From the NCBI GenBank assembly GCA_023249405.1, contig JAHFCR010000004.1, forward strand, positions 43,625 to 107,624: DNA of 64,000 nucleotides, given 5' to 3'. The notes under the pieces were generated by a model, which had not been told where the DNA came from, did no database searches, and saw nothing but the letters and a program-made list of their open reading frames with translations. The stretch comes from Peptococcaceae bacterium. Lineage in GTDB: Bacteria; Bacillota; DSM-12270; Thermacetogeniales; Thermacetogeniaceae. Both the position numbers and the translations under genes were made by a program. Shown here piece by piece: positions 35,212 to 44,595 of this stretch (its first letter is position 1; every line of letters starts with the position of its first letter).

Positions 35212-36252
35212 CTATTGGGCGAGTTGCCGCGTCGCCGTCACGTGCTGTCCGTAAGTAGTGCTGAAGACGTGAGAGCCGTCGCCCTTGGCCACAAAAAAGT
35301 AGTAGTTGGAATTGGCAGGGTAGAGCACCGCCCTGATCGATGCCAGGCCGGGGTTGCTGATAGGGCCCGGAGGCAGCCCATCGTGCAGATAGGTGTTATA
35401 TGGAGACGGGATCCGTACATCCTGGTAGGTCAATTTCTCCTTGGGAGTGCCTAGCACGTACTGGACCGTGGCACATGACTCCAAGCGCATCCCGTGCTTC
35501 AGCCGGTTCAAGAAGACGGAGGCGATGATCGGGCGCTCAGACTCCAGCCTGGCCTCCCGCTCTACGATTGAGGCCAGGATGATCACCTGCCGGACGCTCA
35601 GGCCCTCTTGCCGGGCGCGTTGCTGCAGATCCGGTGTAAACGCCGTTCCGAAGCGCTCCAGCATCATTTGCTGAATCTCGCTGGCAGTGAAATCCGCGTA
35701 GAGGTCGTAGGTGGCCGGAAAGAGAAACCCATCCAGGCGCTTCGGGCCTGCAGGCGCATTCTCCAAGAACGGGTAGGCAAACTTTTCCGTCTTCAGCGCA
35801 GCCCGCCAGCCATCGTTCGTCACAATTCCCTTGCTGACCAGCAACCTGGCAATCTGGTCGTTGGTGTAACCCTCCGGAATGGTCACCTGGTAGCGCAGCA
35901 CCTCGCCACCAACTATGCGTCTCAAAATCTCTTTCATGGACAGGGCATTGTCAATCCGGTAGGAGCCCGCCTTAATCTGCGTTTCCACTCCTGTCAGGCG
36001 GGCGTAAAGTACAAAAAAGTTACTGCTGGCGATCATATGCTCGCCTTGCAGTGTATCTCCAAGCTCTCTCAGAGACTCACCCTTCTTGATACTGACGATG
36101 GATGTCTGGGTGTTATGAGTGAGCGCACTGACCGGGATGGTCATGCGATCCACATAGCGCTGCGTCCCGATCCAGAGGCAGCCTATTATAAATATAATAG
36201 CCCCCAAATGGACCGGGTCGAAAGGCTTGAACCAACCTTTAGGTTTAGCCAT
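35212..36252 (-). CDS. mltG: Endolytic murein transglycosylase MltG
   Basis: 346 residues from the ATG at 36252, which has GGAGG 4 nt upstream; a TTG at 36279 is less likely. One N-terminal membrane helix (LGAIIFIIGCLWIG), a LysM-like region, then the YceG domain with the catalytic glutamate in LASIVEREA and the YNTYLHDGLPPGPISNP signature. It cuts nascent glycan strands at the cytoplasmic membrane. It is the last gene of the alaS-to-mltG run. Confidence 0.94.
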   Translation of the reverse strand: MAKPKGWFKPFDPVHLGAIIFIIGCLWIGTQRYVDRMTIPVSALTHNTQTSIVSIKKGESLRELGDTLQGEHMIASSNFFVLYARLTGVETQIKAGSYRIDNALSMKEILRRIVGGEVLRYQVTIPEGYTNDQIARLLVSKGIVTNDGWRAALKTEKFAYPFLENAPAGPKRLDGFLFPATYDLYADFTASEIQQMMLERFGTAFTPDLQQRARQEGLSVRQVIILASIVEREARLESERPIIASVFLNRLKHGMRLESCATVQYVLGTPKEKLTYQDVRIPSPYNTYLHDGLPPGPISNPGLASIRAVLYPANSNYYFFVAKGDGSHVFSTTYGQHVTATRQLAQ

Positions 36253-36346
36253 CCCGCCTCCAGCTTTTATACCGCCCAAATATTGCTTTATTTAATTATA
36301 CCTTCAGCCAACGCCTTAAAACAATCTTTATCTGAGCATGAAGTTG

Positions 36347-37834
36347 TCACTGCACCGGGACTAGTGTCCCGGTTTGGGGCGTGCCGCTATTCGTAAGGGC
36401 AGATGACGGCGGAACTGCAGTACCGGGGACAGCAGTGTCAGGGGCCACAGCTTGCGGCTTTTGGACGCCAGGCGGCGGCGTCTCTGGCACGGGCATTGTT
36501 CCCACATGGACGATCTCGTCTACCGGAGCGTAAACGTCATTCGAGAGCAAGGTCCTAACCCCGTCGATTACCCTGAAGGACCGCGCCTGATAACCCTTGA
36601 CGCCCTTTGTTTCCACTAAGGTTTTGCCCTGGGCGATGGAGGGGTCGTCCTGGTTGACTACCTTGAAATCCAGCACCTTGTCCACCACCGAGTCCAGTCT
36701 AATTTTCTTCTTCTCTACAGCGTTGCCCAGGATCGCTATGGTCAGCGCCCCGTCCCCTGCCCGGGTCTTGATGTACAGGTAACCGCTGGTGTTGTTGCGA
36801 AATCGCAGGTCGTAGTAGCCATAGGCGACGGTAGCGTCCAGGCCCAGCGGCACGTAAGCCACCGGAAGGGAATGATTGCTGCGCTCGACTATCTCCAGTC
36901 CCGATAGCAGGACCGAGTTATACAGGGTTGAGGAAACCTGGCACACGCCCCCGCCAATTCCCGGTGTGAACTTATTCTGCTCGATCACCAGGGCTTCCTT
37001 GTAGCCGGTCTCCTCGCTGCGAGGCCCGACTATACGGTTAAAAGAAAAGACCTCGCCGGGTTTGATCAGGTTGTTATCCAGGGCATCCGCCGCCACGCAG
37101 ACGTTATAGGACCGGTTTACATTAGAGGAATCGTAGTACGTGGTGTAGGTTGCGAGCAACCCGGTGACCTTCATGGCCAGAACATCCTGGGTAGTCACCT
37201 GGGGCTGCTGGTCCTCCAGGTGCAGCGACAGCGCTCCGTTAAAGGGGTAGCTGCTCTGCTCCAGGGCCTTGATAGAGGCGTCGAGGTAGAGCATCTTGCC
37301 GGGCCTGCCTTCGATCGCTTTGACCCCATAGTCATTGCTCACAACCAGACGGGCATTTTGTGGAGGGGAATACAGGTCTTTGGCCAAGGACTGCATCATA
37401 GATCTGGCCTTTTTGGCATCGAGAGAAGTCTTGAGCGGGATGTCAGCGCCGGCATTGAAAGCCTGCCAGAGATCCCGCGCCTGCTCCCAGGCGGCCCCTT
37501 TCCTGCCCACCGTCAGGGCCAGATACGCATTTTCATTGGGGTCAATGGTAAATCCCAGATCTCTCCTGGAGATCTGCCAGGTATGCTCCCCTAAAACCAG
37601 CTTCACATTGGAGGCGAGAAATTCAGCCCCAACCTGATCCAGTTTCTGCTCCGCCTCCTGCGCCGTCATGCCCCCGAGCCCGATCCCATCGATCCGCACG
37701 CCCGGGTAAATGCGTCCCTGCCAGGTCCGGTTCCACTTAAAAGTACCGACCAGGACAACTCCGACCATCACTATGGCCAAAACAAAAACTAACCTGGCGA
37801 ATAGCCTCCTGGACAAGGGAGCCCCTTCTTCCAC
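36347..37834 (-). CDS. VanW family protein with peptidoglycan-binding-like domain
   Basis: 495 residues. An N-terminal membrane anchor is followed by a PG-binding_4-like region (GVRIDGIGLGGMTAQEAEQKL), then the VanW domain (GGGVCQVSSTLYNSVLLSGLE shortened here to its core, and YGYYDLRFRNN), then a proline/alanine-rich tail. VanW-domain proteins are envelope proteins common in Firmicutes; their exact function is unknown. GTG at 37834 is used although GAGG lies very close to it. Confidence 0.88.
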   Translation of the reverse strand: MEEGAPLSRRLFARLVFVLAIVMVGVVLVGTFKWNRTWQGRIYPGVRIDGIGLGGMTAQEAEQKLDQVGAEFLASNVKLVLGEHTWQISRRDLGFTIDPNENAYLALTVGRKGAAWEQARDLWQAFNAGADIPLKTSLDAKKARSMMQSLAKDLYSPPQNARLVVSNDYGVKAIEGRPGKMLYLDASIKALEQSSYPFNGALSLHLEDQQPQVTTQDVLAMKVTGLLATYTTYYDSSNVNRSYNVCVAADALDNNLIKPGEVFSFNRIVGPRSEETGYKEALVIEQNKFTPGIGGGVCQVSSTLYNSVLLSGLEIVERSNHSLPVAYVPLGLDATVAYGYYDLRFRNNTSGYLYIKTRAGDGALTIAILGNAVEKKKIRLDSVVDKVLDFKVVNQDDPSIAQGKTLVETKGVKGYQARSFRVIDGVRTLLSNDVYAPVDEIVHVGTMPVPETPPPGVQKPQAVAPDTAVPGTAVPPSSALTNSGTPQTGTLVPVQ

Positions 37835-37900
37835 GCCTCGTGTTTTACATTAATTTATACGCCTGATTGATGCTATCGATTACAATAAATACCGCCGCCT

Positions 37901-38158
37901 TTAAACCTCATCCTCTTCAGCCATTTCTTGCCAGGCATCGGCCACTTTTTCCCATTCCTCATCATCTTCGATATCAAAAAGGACTTCATTGCCTTCCTCG
38001 TCGATGCCAAACCTCAGGATAATCGCCTCATCCTCTTCCACCGGCTGCAGTATGGCATATTCCTTGTCATTGACTGTGATCGTATCGACGAGGTTGAACT
38101 CGTGTTCCTTTCCTTCGTCATCTGTGAGCACGATGACCTCGTCCTCTTCAAAATCCAT
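37901..38158 (-). CDS. DUF1292 protein (YrzB-like)
   Basis: 85 residues from the ATG at 38158, with GGAGGTG 7 nt upstream; six in-frame codons before it overlap that ribosome site. It is very acidic (FEEDEVIVLTDDEGKEHEF, EEDEAIILRFG, DIEDDEEWEKVADAW). This is the conserved DUF1292 family encoded with ruvX and ireB in Firmicutes; its role is unknown. Confidence 0.93.
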   Translation of the reverse strand: MDFEEDEVIVLTDDEGKEHEFNLVDTITVNDKEYAILQPVEEDEAIILRFGIDEEGNEVLFDIEDDEEWEKVADAWQEMAEEDEV

Positions 38159-38253
38159 TCCCAACACCTCCACCATTTTTTAGACTAACTCATTTTCCCC
38201 TAGTAGTGCAATAATATACCATTTTAGGACTGCCATGGCTATCTGCCGAAGCT

Positions 38254-38673
38254 TCAGAGTCTGCCTCGCCGCATGTCCAAATAACCTCCCAGGATCCAGC
38301 AGGCAGCAACCTGATCGATCACCCGGCGCCGGCGGCTTCTGCGCATATCCCCCTCCAGCAAAGATTTTTCAGCAGCCACGGTGGATAGTCGCTCGTCCCA
38401 AAACACTACGGGAAGGCTCAGATTTTTGGCCAACCTCTTGCCATAGGTCTGGCATTCCTGGCCGGACTGCCCCAGTTGGCCGGACATATGGAGCGGCAAT
38501 CCGACAACAATCTCCTCCACACCATACGACTGCACCAATTCCCGCAAAGCTGCACAGTCATCCGCAAAAGAACCGCGCTGCAGAGTGGTCAGAGCCTGAG
38601 CAGTGATTCCCAACTCGTCGCTGATGGCCACCCCGATCCTTTTTTTACCCAGATCGAGCCCGATAATCCTCAT
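38254..38673 (-). CDS. ruvX: Putative pre-16S rRNA nuclease / RuvX (YqgF)
   Basis: 139 residues with the RNase H-like YqgF fold: GLDLGKKRIGVAISD, VEEIVVGLPLHMSGQLG and FWDERLSTVAAEK with the catalytic acidic residues. YqgF is implicated in maturing the 5' end of 16S rRNA and was earlier named a Holliday junction resolvase. It follows the aldo/keto reductase gene by 21 bp. Length is standard. Confidence 0.95.
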   Translation of the reverse strand: MRIIGLDLGKKRIGVAISDELGITAQALTTLQRGSFADDCAALRELVQSYGVEEIVVGLPLHMSGQLGQSGQECQTYGKRLAKNLSLPVVFWDERLSTVAAEKSLLEGDMRRSRRRRVIDQVAACWILGGYLDMRRGRL

Positions 38674-38694
38674 CGCCCGCTCCAGCCGCCAGTC

Positions 38695-39648
38695 TTAGTA
38701 AACCTTGATGCAAAAATATGGGCAGGCTCCCGCGCAGTAACCGCAGAGCACACAGGAGCGCTCCTGCACTTGAATCTTGCCATTGCTGCCCAATGACAGC
38801 GCCTCTTGCGGGCAGATCTCCGCACACCGGCCGCATCCCTCACACCAGTCTTCGATGTGCAGGCTCCGGTCCTGGCGGGCAGCGGCTGCTTGCAACTCCT
38901 CTGTAATCGGGAGGCCGCCGGCCAGCCTGACGTTAAAATCGATCTCCGCCCGGGTCTGCATACCCACGGCCACAGCTGCCGCGCATTCCTGGCTAAAAGC
39001 ATAACTCAGGGCTTGCTCCGCCTGATGCAGCAGGTGGCCGCCTCCCAGGGCTTTCATCAGATAGATCCCTTTTCCCTGGCGCCAGGCACTCCTGATCGCC
39101 ATCAGCATCGTCTCCCGGGAGCCGTCATGAATGCCCAGCCCCCTGACGTTGAACAGCGGGTGTACGACGTCTATCTCGGGCTTGTCCAGCACCGCCCGCA
39201 CTCCCGCCACCGTATGGGTGGAGAGTCCTACAGCCCTGACGATCCCCTTGGCCCTGGCCTCTATCAGCCTCTCCAGAGCCTGGTGATGGCCCTGAAGAGT
39301 GAGCGCAGATTCCTGTTCATGCAGCAGGAAGATATCCACGTAGTCGCGATCCAGTTCCCGTCGCGCCCGGTCGATGCTGGCCGACATCTCCTGTGCCGTC
39401 ACGGCATAGGACTTGCTGGCGATGATCAGCTGCCTATCTGTAACTTTCCGCAGTAAGGATCGGAGATAGGGGTAGGTTCGATAGTCTTCGGCGGTGTCAA
39501 AAAAATTTACCCCCTGTGCTGCGGCATATTCAAGCAACGCAACACCCTCTGCAAAGGGTAAATTTGCTTGAAGGGGGCCTATGGTCAGCACTCCAAAGCA
39601 GAGGCGGGATACGCTGAGACCTGTCTTTCCCAGGACGCGGTACTCCAT
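38695..39648 (-). CDS. Aldo/keto reductase with C-terminal 4Fe-4S ferredoxin domain
   Basis: 317 residues from ATG 39648 (a TTG three codons upstream lacks spacing to a ribosome site). The aldo/keto barrel has FFDTAEDYRTY (catalytic Asp/Tyr region) and VGLSTHTVAGV. The last ~50 residues hold eight cysteines in two ferredoxin motifs (CEGCGRCAEICPQE and CVLCGYCAGACPY). The fusion suggests electron transfer coupled to reduction; the substrate is unknown. It sits between ireB and ruvX, as in related genomes. Confidence 0.93.
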   Translation of the reverse strand: MEYRVLGKTGLSVSRLCFGVLTIGPLQANLPFAEGVALLEYAAAQGVNFFDTAEDYRTYPYLRSLLRKVTDRQLIIASKSYAVTAQEMSASIDRARRELDRDYVDIFLLHEQESALTLQGHHQALERLIEARAKGIVRAVGLSTHTVAGVRAVLDKPEIDVVHPLFNVRGLGIHDGSRETMLMAIRSAWRQGKGIYLMKALGGGHLLHQAEQALSYAFSQECAAAVAVGMQTRAEIDFNVRLAGGLPITEELQAAAARQDRSLHIEDWCEGCGRCAEICPQEALSLGSNGKIQVQERSCVLCGYCAGACPYFCIKVY

Positions 39649-39664
39649 GGAAATCAAGTCCTGC

Positions 39665-39928
39665 CTATTCGTCTTTTCCCAGGTAACTCTTGATCAGCGT
39701 CTCTAGCAGTTCGTCTCGCTCGAAACTCCTGATCAGGTTACGGGCATTCCGGTGGTTGGTGATGTATGCCGGGTCTCCCGACAACAGGTAACCGACTAAC
39801 TGGCTGATCGGGTTGTAGCCCTTTTCTTTCAAAGCCTGGTATACCGTGCCCAGAACCTCCCGCGCCGGGGCATTAGCCTCATCCCTGAACTTGAAGGTCA
39901 TGGTTTGGTCCAACGATTCATCCGGCAA
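39665..39928 (-). CDS. ireB: IreB family regulator (UPF0297)
   Basis: 87 residues with the family core TMTFKFRDE and [20 protein letters not shown]. In enterococci IreB is a phosphoprotein target of the IreK kinase that affects cephalosporin resistance. The start is TTG at 39928, supported by GGAGGTG 8 nt upstream. It lies 124 bp after alaS and is usually found between alaS and ruvX. Confidence 0.95.
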   Translation of the reverse strand: MPDESLDQTMTFKFRDEANAPAREVLGTVYQALKEKGYNPISQLVGYLLSGDPAYITNHRNARNLIRSFERDELLETLIKSYLGKDE

Positions 39929-40052
39929 TAGTTTTCACCTCCCGACAAGCATATAGACAACTACTGAATCTATATTAACAGTATTCTCCCTTTGATGGCA
40001 TATTCCTCCCACCGCTAAGAAATCACCAGGGAGAAGATTGTCGACTACTCGA

Positions 40053-42713
40053 CTACCGTTTGAGGGTGGCGCCTTCCCGCTTGGCAGCCAGTTGGCGCCG
40101 TAAGATCTGCGGAACCGCCCCCAGCGCCTCGTCCAATCGGGCCGGCTCCTTGCCGCCGGCCTGAGCCATATCCGGTCTGCCTCCGCCTCTACCATCCACC
40201 AGTCGGGCCACCTCCTGGATAATGGCGCCTGCGTTCAGGCTCTCCCGTCTGATCAGGTCACCCGTGACGAAGCTGGCCAGTCCGACCTTGCCGGCAATGA
40301 CGCTGCCCAGGACAATCACTCCCGAGCCCATTTTTTCTTTCAGGAGATCGCCGAGGTCCAGGAGGACTTTCGGATCAAAGGCTTGCACCCTGACCGCCAG
40401 CAGCCTCACTCCATCTACTTCCAAAATGTTGTTCAGCAGGGTATCCATCTCGTTCAGCATCGCCTTGCCCCGAAGCGACTCCAGCTCTTTTTCAGCAGCA
40501 CGGAACTGGTCCTGCAACTGTTCCAGCCTGCCTAACAGATTGTCCGGCGCTACCTTCAACAGTTCTGCCGCCTGCATGCTCAGTCGTTCCTGTCCCTGCC
40601 AGTATTTCAGCAATTCAGCGCCGGTCAGGGCCTCGATACGCCTGGTCCCAGTGCCGATACCGGTGTCTGAAAGAATCTTGAACAGAGCGAGTTCGCTGCT
40701 ATGTCGCACGTGTGTCCCGCCGCACAGTTCCAGGCTGAAATCGCCTATGGCGACCAAGCGCACCTGTTCACCGTATTTTTCACCGAACAGGGCCATGGCG
40801 CCTTGTTCTATGGCTTTGTCCCGGTCGGTCACAGTGACCTTGACCAGCAGGTCGGCGAGGATCTCCCCGTTGACGATCTCCTCAACCCGCTGAAGCTCAT
40901 CCACAGTCAATGGCGCAAAGTGGGAGAAGTCAAAGCGCAGCCGCTCCGGTCCCACGTAGGAGCCCGTCTGGTGCACGTGATCGCCCAGCACTGTCCGCAA
41001 GGCCTTCTGCAACAGGTGGGTGGCTGTATGATTCCGGGCTGTGGCCCGGCGCCGCCCTTCATCCACCTCCGACAACACCAAGTCTCCCCGGCGCAGGACC
41101 CCCTGTTCGAGGTGGCCCTGGTGGATGATCAGATTGCCGACCTTCTTGGTATCCTCTACTATCGCTATACCGTCCGGCCCCTTGATCCGTCCGCGGTCGC
41201 CCACCTGGCCGCCGCCTTCAGGGTAAAAAGGGGTGGTGTCCAACAATATCTGCACTCTGTCACCCGCGACAGCCTCTTCCAGTTCCGCCTTAGCGCCAAC
41301 GATCGCCTTGATCTGCGACCTGCCGGACAGACTACTATAGCCCTGGAATTCGGTGATCGCCTCCCGGTAAGCGCTCCAGGCGCCAAAATCGGCCACACTG
41401 ACCGCTTCCAACCGGGCGGCCCGTGCCCGCTCCCGCTGTTCTTCCATAGCCGCCTGAAATCCTGCCAGGTCTACCGACAGCCCGCGCTCTTCCAAGATTT
41501 CCTGGGTCAGTTCCAAGGGAAAACCGAAAGTGTCATACAACCTGAAGGCGATCTGGCCCGGAAGATGCCTGGCGCCGTCTCTTTCCGCATGTTCCAGGTA
41601 ATCAGTCAGGATTTGCAGGCCCTGCTCCAGGGTCTCGCCAAAGCGCTCCTCCTCCAGGGCCACGATGCGCTGGGTGTAATCCCGGCGCTCTTGCAGTTCG
41701 CTATAGATATCCTTATACTGAGAGATTACGCTGCCGGTGATACGCTCCAGGAAAGCGCCCTCGATGCCCAGCTGCCTGCCGTAGCGGACAGCCCGCCGCA
41801 GGATGCGCCGCAATACGTAACCCCGGCCCTCGTTGGAAGGGGAAACGCCGTCGGCGATCAGGAAAGCCACGGCCCTGGCGTGATCAGCGATCACTTTTAA
41901 GGCGACATCATCCCTGGGGGCAGCACCATACTCAATGCCGGCGATCCTGGCAGCTTCAGTAATCAAGGGGAAGATGAGATCGGTTTCAAAATTGTTGGGC
42001 ACACCCTGGATCACTGACGCGATCCGCTCCAGGCCCATGCCGGTGTCGATATTCTGCCGCGGCAGGTTGGTAAACCGGCCGTCTTCATGCCGGTAATACT
42101 GCGTGAACACGAGGTTCCAGACTTCCAGGTAGCGGCCGCAGTCGCAGTCCACACCGCAGTCCGGACTGCCACAGCCCCGATCCGGCCCCAGGTCGATCAG
42201 GATCTCGGAACAGGGTCCGCAGGGACCCACCGGTCCCGCCGTCCAGAAGTTGGTCTCATCCCCAAGGCGCACAATCCGCTCCTGCGGTTTGCCGGTGATC
42301 TGCTGCCAGATCTGCGCCGCCTCATCGTCGTCGGTATAAACGGTGATCCACAGGTCCGCCGGATCCAGCCCCAGCTCTCTGGTCAGATACTCCCAGGCCC
42401 AGGCGATCGTCTCTTTTTTGAAGTAATCTCCAAAGGAGAAGTTGCCGAGCATCTCGAAGAAAGTATGGTGCCGGGCTGTCCTTCCGACGATTTCCAGATC
42501 CCCCGTGCGCAGGCACTTCTGGGCCGTGGCCACCCTGGGATGGGGCGGCGCCGCCTTGCCCTGAAAATAGGGCTTGAAAGGAACCATGCCGGCAACCGTT
42601 AGCAGCAGCGAGGGGTCATCCTTAGGGATCAGGGAAGCGCTGGGCAGGACCAGGTGGTCCCGGCTGTTGAAAAACATAAGAAATTGCTGTCTCAAATCGG
42701 CGCCACTCTGCAA
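40053..42713 (-). CDS. alaS: Alanyl-tRNA synthetase
   Basis: 886 residues, the normal full length. The class II catalytic core (motif 2 region HHTFFEMLGNFSFGDYFK), the tRNA-binding region, the editing domain zinc site (HTATHLLQ and CGGTHVRHSSE) and the C-terminal DHHA1 domain with RGGGRPDMAQAGG are present. It charges tRNA-Ala and clears Ser/Gly errors. It has its own consensus promoter and a long structured leader. Confidence 0.97.
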   Translation of the reverse strand: MQSGADLRQQFLMFFNSRDHLVLPSASLIPKDDPSLLLTVAGMVPFKPYFQGKAAPPHPRVATAQKCLRTGDLEIVGRTARHHTFFEMLGNFSFGDYFKKETIAWAWEYLTRELGLDPADLWITVYTDDDEAAQIWQQITGKPQERIVRLGDETNFWTAGPVGPCGPCSEILIDLGPDRGCGSPDCGVDCDCGRYLEVWNLVFTQYYRHEDGRFTNLPRQNIDTGMGLERIASVIQGVPNNFETDLIFPLITEAARIAGIEYGAAPRDDVALKVIADHARAVAFLIADGVSPSNEGRGYVLRRILRRAVRYGRQLGIEGAFLERITGSVISQYKDIYSELQERRDYTQRIVALEEERFGETLEQGLQILTDYLEHAERDGARHLPGQIAFRLYDTFGFPLELTQEILEERGLSVDLAGFQAAMEEQRERARAARLEAVSVADFGAWSAYREAITEFQGYSSLSGRSQIKAIVGAKAELEEAVAGDRVQILLDTTPFYPEGGGQVGDRGRIKGPDGIAIVEDTKKVGNLIIHQGHLEQGVLRRGDLVLSEVDEGRRRATARNHTATHLLQKALRTVLGDHVHQTGSYVGPERLRFDFSHFAPLTVDELQRVEEIVNGEILADLLVKVTVTDRDKAIEQGAMALFGEKYGEQVRLVAIGDFSLELCGGTHVRHSSELALFKILSDTGIGTGTRRIEALTGAELLKYWQGQERLSMQAAELLKVAPDNLLGRLEQLQDQFRAAEKELESLRGKAMLNEMDTLLNNILEVDGVRLLAVRVQAFDPKVLLDLGDLLKEKMGSGVIVLGSVIAGKVGLASFVTGDLIRRESLNAGAIIQEVARLVDGRGGGRPDMAQAGGKEPARLDEALGAVPQILRRQLAAKREGATLKR

Positions 42714-43040
42714 CCCAGACCCTCCCGAAAGTTTAATCCGATGATTCGCCCAGAGGGCACCCGGCTCTAATACTCCCGTTTCTTTGAAGCAGTGGCATAA
42801 GAGCGGCTACGTCCCTGGATAACTATTTCTCCGAACGCTAACCACCACTAAGTCTCTGTGGGAGACAAGCGGCGTTAAGCCGGGCGCCCGACCGGGGCAC
42901 CCTTTGGGTCGGGTACCCCGGCGTGATCGGTTCAACTAAACTTCAGTTGGGTTAAAACTCCACTGAAGTAAGTTTTCCCGATAAGCTTCATTGGGGGAAA
43001 GCAAGCCCCCATCTGAAGCTAAGAAATAGTATACAAATTT
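42714..43040 (-). ncRNA. Structured 5' leader of alaS, class unknown
   Basis: From the promoter at 43047-43075 to the alaS ATG the transcript would have ~330 nt with several strong helices. Hairpin 1 is 42984-43020 (AGCTTCA/TGAAGCT plus GGGGG/CCCCC). Hairpin 2 is 42940-42969 (ACTTCAGT/ACTGAAGT). A GC-rich element at 42879-42921 can form two mutually exclusive helices: 887-893 with 907-913, or 894-902 with 911-919 (numbers after 42,000). A further paired domain spans about 42750-42820. I find no T-box sequence and no recognisable riboswitch core. Confidence 0.5.
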
Positions 43041-43046
43041 ACGCCC

Positions 43047-43075
43047 ATTATACCTTTGAGCACATTTATTGTCAA
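43047..43075 (-). promoter_or_regulatory. Consensus sigma-A promoter of alaS
   Basis: On the minus strand TTGACA (43070-43075) and TATAAT (43047-43052) are both perfect matches with an ideal 17-bp spacer. Transcription would start near 43040, giving the long alaS leader. Confidence 0.9.
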
Positions 43076-43144
43076 TGAAACCAGGCATCTACGGCCTCTT
43101 TCAACTGTATTCTAGGAATCGAGCGCAGTGATGATCATGATCTG

Positions 43145-44176
43145 TCACGAAGCCAGGCCGATCAGTCGATCCCAAAGCGCTTGCACTCCCACCCGCAGCA
43201 GACAGGTGACGGGAACCGCAAAGATCATTCCCAGCGCGCCGAAGTAATAGCCGCCGACCAGCAACACCAACACTACCGCCAGCGGGTGCAAACCCATGCG
43301 GTCTCCCAGCAGGCGAGGCACCAGGAAAGAGCCCTCAATCTGCTGCACCACCAGAAATACCAGCAGCATCAGGATCCCCTTGGTGCGGCTCTCCACCAGG
43401 GCCAACCCGACCACCGGAAAAGCGGCGATGAACGGTCCGAAAAAGGGAATCAAGTCTGCCAGAGCAGTAAAAATGCCGATCAGCAGATAAAACTGCAGCC
43501 CGATCAGGGCGGCGCCCAGCCCCGTCAGAAAGCCCACAATCAATGATACCAGCACATGTCCCCGCAGGAATTTGCTAAAGATCAGGTCTGCCTCCAACAG
43601 AAAGTTGATCAGATAGCTTCGGGATTCCGACGGCAGCATAGCCAGCAACCGCTTTTTGAAATGCTCAAAATCCTTGATCATATAGTATGCAATAAAAGGC
43701 GCCAGGAGGAAGCTCGGCAACAGGCCAATCAACCCGAGCAGCCCTTCGGCAAAGCTGCGCAAACGCTCATACAGTCCGCTACGGATGCGCATGGACATAT
43801 CCAACAGGATCTGCCGCCCTTCAGAAGGCAGCAGCACCCGCTCAGAGAGGCGGTTCAAGTAGCTCTGGGCCTCCATCCAGGCATTGCTGTAAACCGGCAG
43901 GATATTTTCAAACGTCCTCGTCTCGTTGAACATGGCGGGCACGACCAGCAATAAAAAAATGCCCGCGAGGATGATCCCCGCGGCATATACGGTGAGAATA
44001 GCATTGACCCGGCTCACACCCCGGGATTCCAGAGTGCGTACCAGGGGGTAGATCAGATACGCCAGCAGAACGGCGATTACGAAGGGCGCCAGCAAAGACC
44101 GCACCAGATAGATGAAGGCTGCCGCAGCCAGTACCATGAGGCAGATAACAATGATGCGATAAGTTTGCCGCTTCAT
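43145..44176 (-). CDS. AI-2E family (PerM/YdiK-type) membrane transporter
   Basis: 343 residues with about seven to eight membrane helices in the AI-2E exporter family pattern: LLAPFVIAVLLAYLIYPLVRTLE near the N-terminus and PFFGPFIAAFPV and VPRLLGDRMGLHPLAVV in the C-terminal half. Substrates of this family vary or are unknown. ATG follows AAGGAGG. It is separated from alaS by the leader and appears to be transcribed from upstream with the small genes at 44.2-45.1 kb. Confidence 0.92.
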   Translation of the reverse strand: MKRQTYRIIVICLMVLAAAAFIYLVRSLLAPFVIAVLLAYLIYPLVRTLESRGVSRVNAILTVYAAGIILAGIFLLLVVPAMFNETRTFENILPVYSNAWMEAQSYLNRLSERVLLPSEGRQILLDMSMRIRSGLYERLRSFAEGLLGLIGLLPSFLLAPFIAYYMIKDFEHFKKRLLAMLPSESRSYLINFLLEADLIFSKFLRGHVLVSLIVGFLTGLGAALIGLQFYLLIGIFTALADLIPFFGPFIAAFPVVGLALVESRTKGILMLLVFLVVQQIEGSFLVPRLLGDRMGLHPLAVVLVLLVGGYYFGALGMIFAVPVTCLLRVGVQALWDRLIGLAS

Positions 44177-44215
44177 GTTCCGGCCTCCTTGAACGCAACT
44201 ACGCGGCAGCCCGGC

Positions 44216-44413
44216 CTAGCGGCGCAGCATATCTCCCATCCCTCTCGAAATCCCGCGCATGACCTTCCTCGCCCGGTCACCCACTTCTCCGGAGCCCATC
44301 ATCAGCCTCCGGTGCGGTATCTGGTGCGACGAAACAACCATGCCCAGAATTGCCCCCATCAGCCCGCCTGCAAGCAGTCCGCTCCAATAGCTGCGGTTGT
44401 TCAACTGGATCAC
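44216..44413 (-). CDS. Small YtxH-like membrane protein
   Basis: 65 residues. A glycine-rich hydrophobic segment (WSGLLAGGLMGAILGMVVSS) is followed by a basic tail (RARKVMRGISRGMGDMLRR), the style of YtxH-domain small membrane proteins. The GTG at 44413 overlaps AAGGAG closely. It lies 8 bp after a small zinc-ribbon gene. Function unknown. Confidence 0.7.
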   Translation of the reverse strand: MIQLNNRSYWSGLLAGGLMGAILGMVVSSHQIPHRRLMMGSGEVGDRARKVMRGISRGMGDMLRR

Positions 44414-44421
44414 TCCTTCGA

Positions 44422-44595
44422 TTATTGAATTTGTTCTTCAAAAGGAACAGCTAAAGCCATCAGGCTCCCGTCTTCGTCGATCTCGTAGACTTCTCCCACA
44501 CCCTGGGTGTTGAACTCGACAAAACAGGACCAGCAATAATACTGATCCGCTCCTACTTTACCGGTTTGATTGCTCCGGCAGATGGGGCACTGCAT
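44422..44595 (-). CDS. 57-residue zinc-ribbon protein
   Basis: ATG at 44595 overlaps the stop of the PRC-barrel gene (TAATG); TAA at 44422. CPICRSN and YYCWSCFVEF provide four cysteines spaced as a zinc ribbon. The second half is acidic (VYEIDEDGSLMALAVPFEE). A compact translationally coupled gene in the PRC/YtxH/AI-2E row. Function unknown. Confidence 0.8.
   Translation of the reverse strand: MQCPICRSNQTGKVGADQYYCWSCFVEFNTQGVGEVYEIDEDGSLMALAVPFEEQIQ

Noticed and set aside
40701..41900. Plus-strand open frame of 399 codons
   Set aside because: It lies entirely inside alaS on the opposite strand and has no recognisable protein features.
42714..42960. Cobalamin riboswitch or T-box in the alaS leader
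   Set aside because: GCCACTG occurs near 42790 on the minus strand, but no B12 box with the right partners follows. No T-box consensus sequence is present.
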